A DNA stretch of 10,202 nucleotides from assembly GCA_002167265.1 (NCBI GenBank), contig NHDJ01000012.1, positions 1 through 10,202 on the forward strand, in the 5' to 3' direction. Below the pieces are notes generated by a model. That model ran no database searches, was not told the DNA's origin, and saw only the letters and a list, made by a program, of their open reading frames with translations. This document shows, in pieces, positions 7,497 through 10,202 of the stretch. Both the position numbers and the translations under genes were made by a program. Source of the stretch: Verrucomicrobia bacterium TMED56. Lineage in GTDB: Bacteria; Verrucomicrobiota; Verrucomicrobiia; Opitutales; Seribacteraceae. The number at the start of each line of letters is the position of its first letter. Positions within the stretch are counted from its first letter, which is position 1.

Positions 7497-7530
7497 ATTA
7501 TAAATTAAGGGAATCTGATGACATGAGATT
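7497..7530 (-). promoter_or_regulatory. Possible promoter with an overlapping 19-bp dyad, upstream of the vWA gene
   Basis: On the minus strand a perfect TATAAT (7497-7502) lies 16 bp after ATGTCA (7519-7524), which matches four of six bases of a sigma-70 -35 box. An imperfect palindrome at 7512-7530 (AATCTGATGACATGAGATT on the plus strand, eight of nine arm positions paired around a single central base) overlaps the -35 element, as an operator would. Transcription would start about 78 nt before the vWA start codon. Dyads of this quality arise by chance about once per window this size, so the call rests mainly on position. Confidence 0.35.
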
Positions 7531-7534
7531 AGTC

Positions 7535-8950
7535 TTAAAGTATTTCCTTGATCAGATGACCAAAAACTTCAGTAAGCCTCATATCTCTTCCACCGAAACG
7601 GAAGGTACTTTCCGTGTGCTCAATCCCGAGTAAATGGAGCATCGTCGCATGCAGATCGTGAATTTCATAACGGTTCTCGACTGCTTTGTATCCAAAATCA
7701 TCAGTCGCTCCGACAGTTACACCTGGCTTGATACCCCCGCCGGCAAACCAAGTGGTGAATCCAAACGGATTATGATCTCGCCCATTTGAACCTTGGGCAA
7801 ACGGGGTACGGCCAAACTCTCCCGTCCATACAACCAGGGTGTCATCCAACATGCCTAACATCCTAAGGTCACGAATGAGTGCTGCAATTGGCTGATCCAC
7901 GGATTTACAGTTTTTCCCATGTCCATCCACCAGTCCACCATGCTGATCCCAACGATCTCCGTTTCCTCCCGGACAAGTTAATTCGATAAATCGAACCCCT
8001 CTCTCCACCAACCTGCGTGCAAGTAAACACTGCATACCAAAGGTTCGTGTATTTTTAAAACCGGAATCCATTCCGTAGGATTTTTTAACAGCTTCAGATT
8101 CACCTGTAAGATCCATCAACTCAGGCACAGAAGTTTGCATCTGATAGGCAGTTTCATAATTTTGAATCGCCGCTTCGACTTGGGGGTCAAAGTCCATTTC
8201 CTCTAAAGATGAGCTATCCAAATCTGAAAGCAGAGATAACTTATTCTTCTGAAGCTCAACGGTATTCTCCTTCGGTTTAATATTAGCGACGGGTTCATTC
8301 TGAGGAAGAAAAACTGAGCCCTGGTAACTGGCCGGTAAAAAACCTGAACCAAAGCAATCCAATCCGCCCGGTGGAATCAGTCCTCCATTCAATACCACAA
8401 ACCCTGGTAAGTTCTGATTTTCCGTTCCTAATCCATACCCAAACCACGCTCCCATACTGGGCCGCCCCTGAAAACCACTACCCGTATGTAGAAAATAATT
8501 AGCCGAAGTATGTTCCGAAAAATTGGATGTCATGGATTTAACCATTGAGATCTCATCAATCACATCGTCCTGTGCGATGTGAGGAAAAAGATCTGAAACC
8601 CATTGTCCACTCTGCCCCCTTTGCTTAAATTCCCACGGGCTCTTTAAAATTTTACCAATGTTATCAAACTGAGTGGGTGCTAATTTTCCAATCACCTCTC
8701 TCGGGTCTTTCCCATTATATTTTTCCAAGGCTGGCTTGTAATCAAAGATATCAACATGAGATGGTCCACCGTCCATGTAGAGAAAAATCACATTTTTAGC
8801 CCGTGGTGTAAAATGTGGTTTCCTCGCAGCCATTGGGGAAGCAATCGAATCATTGGACAGAGCGGAAAAAGCGAGTCCCCCAAATCCCATGGCACAGGAT
8901 TGGAGCATCGACCTACGGGAAAGTGGAGTATTAAATTTATTACAATGCAT
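7535..8950 (-). CDS. DUF1501 family protein with twin-arginine signal peptide
   Basis: A 471-residue exported protein. The N-terminus has a Tat motif, SRRSML at 11-16, then a hydrophobic stretch to about residue 31, with a plausible cleavage point near 37-39. The mature part is a full DUF1501 domain (PF07394), placed in the alkaline phosphatase/sulfatase superfamily. Family landmarks are LYMDGGPSHVDIFDYKP at 57-73 (likely metal ligand D60), TGEFGRTPF at 376-384, GRDHNPFGFTTWFAGGG at 390-406, and HDLHATMLHLLGIEH at 431-445. The enzymatic activity of this family is not established to my knowledge. It lies 11 bp downstream of the DUF1553 gene, the standard pairing in Planctomycetota and Verrucomicrobiota, and the two are probably one operon. 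No Shine-Dalgarno precedes the ATG at 8950. The family call is secure; the function is open. Confidence 0.94.
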   Translation of the reverse strand: MHCNKFNTPLSRRSMLQSCAMGFGGLAFSALSNDSIASPMAARKPHFTPRAKNVIFLYMDGGPSHVDIFDYKPALEKYNGKDPREVIGKLAPTQFDNIGKILKSPWEFKQRGQSGQWVSDLFPHIAQDDVIDEISMVKSMTSNFSEHTSANYFLHTGSGFQGRPSMGAWFGYGLGTENQNLPGFVVLNGGLIPPGGLDCFGSGFLPASYQGSVFLPQNEPVANIKPKENTVELQKNKLSLLSDLDSSSLEEMDFDPQVEAAIQNYETAYQMQTSVPELMDLTGESEAVKKSYGMDSGFKNTRTFGMQCLLARRLVERGVRFIELTCPGGNGDRWDQHGGLVDGHGKNCKSVDQPIAALIRDLRMLGMLDDTLVVWTGEFGRTPFAQGSNGRDHNPFGFTTWFAGGGIKPGVTVGATDDFGYKAVENRYEIHDLHATMLHLLGIEHTESTFRFGGRDMRLTEVFGHLIKEIL

Positions 8951-8961
8951 AGCTTCGGAGA

Positions 8962-10202
8962 TTACTTGAGAAAAAGGAATCCTTTTGAATTAATCAAGAC
9001 ATGAGCTAAATCAGCCCATACTTGTTCGGTAAGATTCCCATGTGCTTTTGATTGAATTTCTAAAAATGCGAGAAGTTTTTCTTGAGCTTTCTGGCTTGGA
9101 GGTTTTCCGGTAATCATTTCAAAAAGATTACCAACTGATTCTATCTTTGGTTTCTTAGCTTGGAAAATATTTTTGCCCATCATCTTGCATTGACCGATTA
9201 CGAACGGATCATTCATCAGAGCCAAAGATTGGGCAGGAACATTGGAAACGGACCTTTTCCCCTTCGTCCCGAAGGGCGCGGGCTGATCAAAGGCCAACAT
9301 AAAGGGCGAAAGAAAGTTTCGGTAAACTGAACCGTAAATACTTCTTCTACCCGCTCCGTCAAGAGGTCCATTTTTCTTTCCTCCTCTACCCGTCATGAAA
9401 GCAGTTTTATAAATTGGAACCGAAGGGCCAAAAAGCTTTTTATCGATACGACCAGAAAATGAAAGAATTGAATCTCTAATGGCTTCTGCCTGCAATCTCC
9501 TAACTGGCATCTTATGAAGTAAAATATTTTGGGGATCGGATAAACTGACTTTTTCCTTATCGCAGGATGGATGCAAAGTACTGGATTGACGATAGGTTTT
9601 AGAAAGCACTATTTTTCGAACCAGACTTTTTATAGACCAATTATTTTCCCTAAAATCATTGGCCAACCAGTCAAGCAGTTCAGGGTGACTGGGTTCCTGT
9701 CCCATCGGACCAAAATCATCCGGAGTCGGAACGATACCCCGTCCAAAGAACTGCAACCAAATACGATTAGCCATGACGCGCGACACGAGCGGATTATTTT
9801 CTGAGATTAATTGATCCGCCAAATCTAAACGTGAACCAGCCTGCCCACCTAGTGCAGTAAGGTTTCTCCCATGGACAGGTTCTCCAAGATTGTGAGGACT
9901 TCCGCGAACATAAACATTCCCTTGGAAAGGGCTCCCCCTCCCCATGGTCAATGTATATCGTTCACGGGGTGTTGTAGAATCAATTACTTCAGCTTGTCTC
10001 AATAGTTCAGGAATAGTTTGTTGATTTTCGAATGGAATAAGCCCTTCGCTGTACAGATAATTGAGAAATGCATATTCCTCTCCGGAAAATTTGCCCGTAT
10101 TAATTTTATCAAATGATTTTCCGAGGAAATTGTCTAGGAATTTGGGGAAATTACTTGCCTCAATTTTGTTATCACTCAGTAACAGAGAAAATTTGGAGTC
10201 GG
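8962..10202 (-). CDS. DUF1553 (PSD1) protein, C-terminal part, cut by right window edge
   Basis: The last 412 residues of a protein whose start is beyond the right edge; the frame is open without stops from 10202 to the TAA at 8962. A DUF1553 (PF07587) domain fills about residues 65-410 of the visible part. Landmarks are [21 protein letters not shown], the signature [14 protein letters not shown] then TPDDFG and [49 protein letters not shown] and [14 protein letters not shown]. Full-length members usually carry an upstream DUF1549 domain and often a cytochrome c-like heme motif (PSD1 architecture); these would lie outside the window. Such proteins are abundant in Planctomycetota and Verrucomicrobiota next to DUF1501 partners, and their biochemical role is unknown. 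A TTG at 10002 could be mistaken for the start, but the upstream sequence is in frame and coding-like. The gene pairs with DUF1501 across an 11-bp gap. Confidence 0.94.
   Translation of the reverse strand, partial: DSKFSLLLSDNKIEASNFPKFLDNFLGKSFDKINTGKFSGEEYAFLNYLYSEGLIPFENQQTIPELLRQAEVIDSTTPRERYTLTMGRGSPFQGNVYVRGSPHNLGEPVHGRNLTALGGQAGSRLDLADQLISENNPLVSRVMANRIWLQFFGRGIVPTPDDFGPMGQEPSHPELLDWLANDFRENNWSIKSLVRKIVLSKTYRQSSTLHPSCDKEKVSLSDPQNILLHKMPVRRLQAEAIRDSILSFSGRIDKKLFGPSVPIYKTAFMTGRGGKKNGPLDGAGRRSIYGSVYRNFLSPFMLAFDQPAPFGTKGKRSVSNVPAQSLALMNDPFVIGQCKMMGKNIFQAKKPKIESVGNLFEMITGKPPSQKAQEKLLAFLEIQSKAHGNLTEQVWADLAHVLINSKGFLFLK

Noticed and set aside
9571..9804. Plus-strand open frame of 77 codons within the DUF1553 gene
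   Set aside because: It is opposite the most conserved DUF1553 signature (ANRIW...[10 protein letters not shown]) and has no family resemblance.

Overview
The window is about 10.2 kb of moderately AT-rich bacterial DNA. Every gene I can support lies on the minus strand, so transcription runs from the right edge to the left. The gene content points to the Planctomycetota/Verrucomicrobiota/Chlamydiota superphylum and most likely to an aquatic, Opitutae-like Verrucomicrobiota. The main reasons are the paired DUF1553 (PSD1) and Tat-exported DUF1501 genes, a membrane-anchored von Willebrand A protein, and a single-domain homologue of the OvoA methyltransferase. The phylum is an inference from family distribution, not from a marker gene. 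I found no rRNA, tRNA, CRISPR array, insertion sequence or integrase.

Right-hand block (6333-10202), read in the direction of transcription. It starts with a DUF1553 (PSD1) protein that enters from beyond the right edge. An 11-bp gap leads to a DUF1501 protein with a twin-arginine signal. A 122-bp spacer holding a possible promoter and dyad then leads to a vWA protein with one membrane helix and an intact MIDAS motif. All three products are probably envelope or extracytoplasmic proteins of poorly understood function.

A 380-bp non-coding stretch (5953-6332) separates the two blocks. It is AT-rich, with small inverted repeats but no convincing terminator or promoter.

Left-hand block (1-5952). 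Six co-directional genes are spaced closely: xylulokinase (xylB), a stand-alone OvoA-C-terminal-type methyltransferase, a roughly 99-residue Trp-rich protein, the peptidoglycan polymerase rodA, a ribonuclease E/G (rng), and a glycerate kinase cut by the left edge. The gaps are 3, 20, 27, 63 and 11 bp, so one transcript is plausible. The functions are mixed: sugar phosphorylation, a possible thiol-histidine methylation, cell-wall elongation and RNA processing. rodA next to rng is a familiar arrangement. The methyltransferase and small protein inserted between xylB and rodA are the least explained part of the window.
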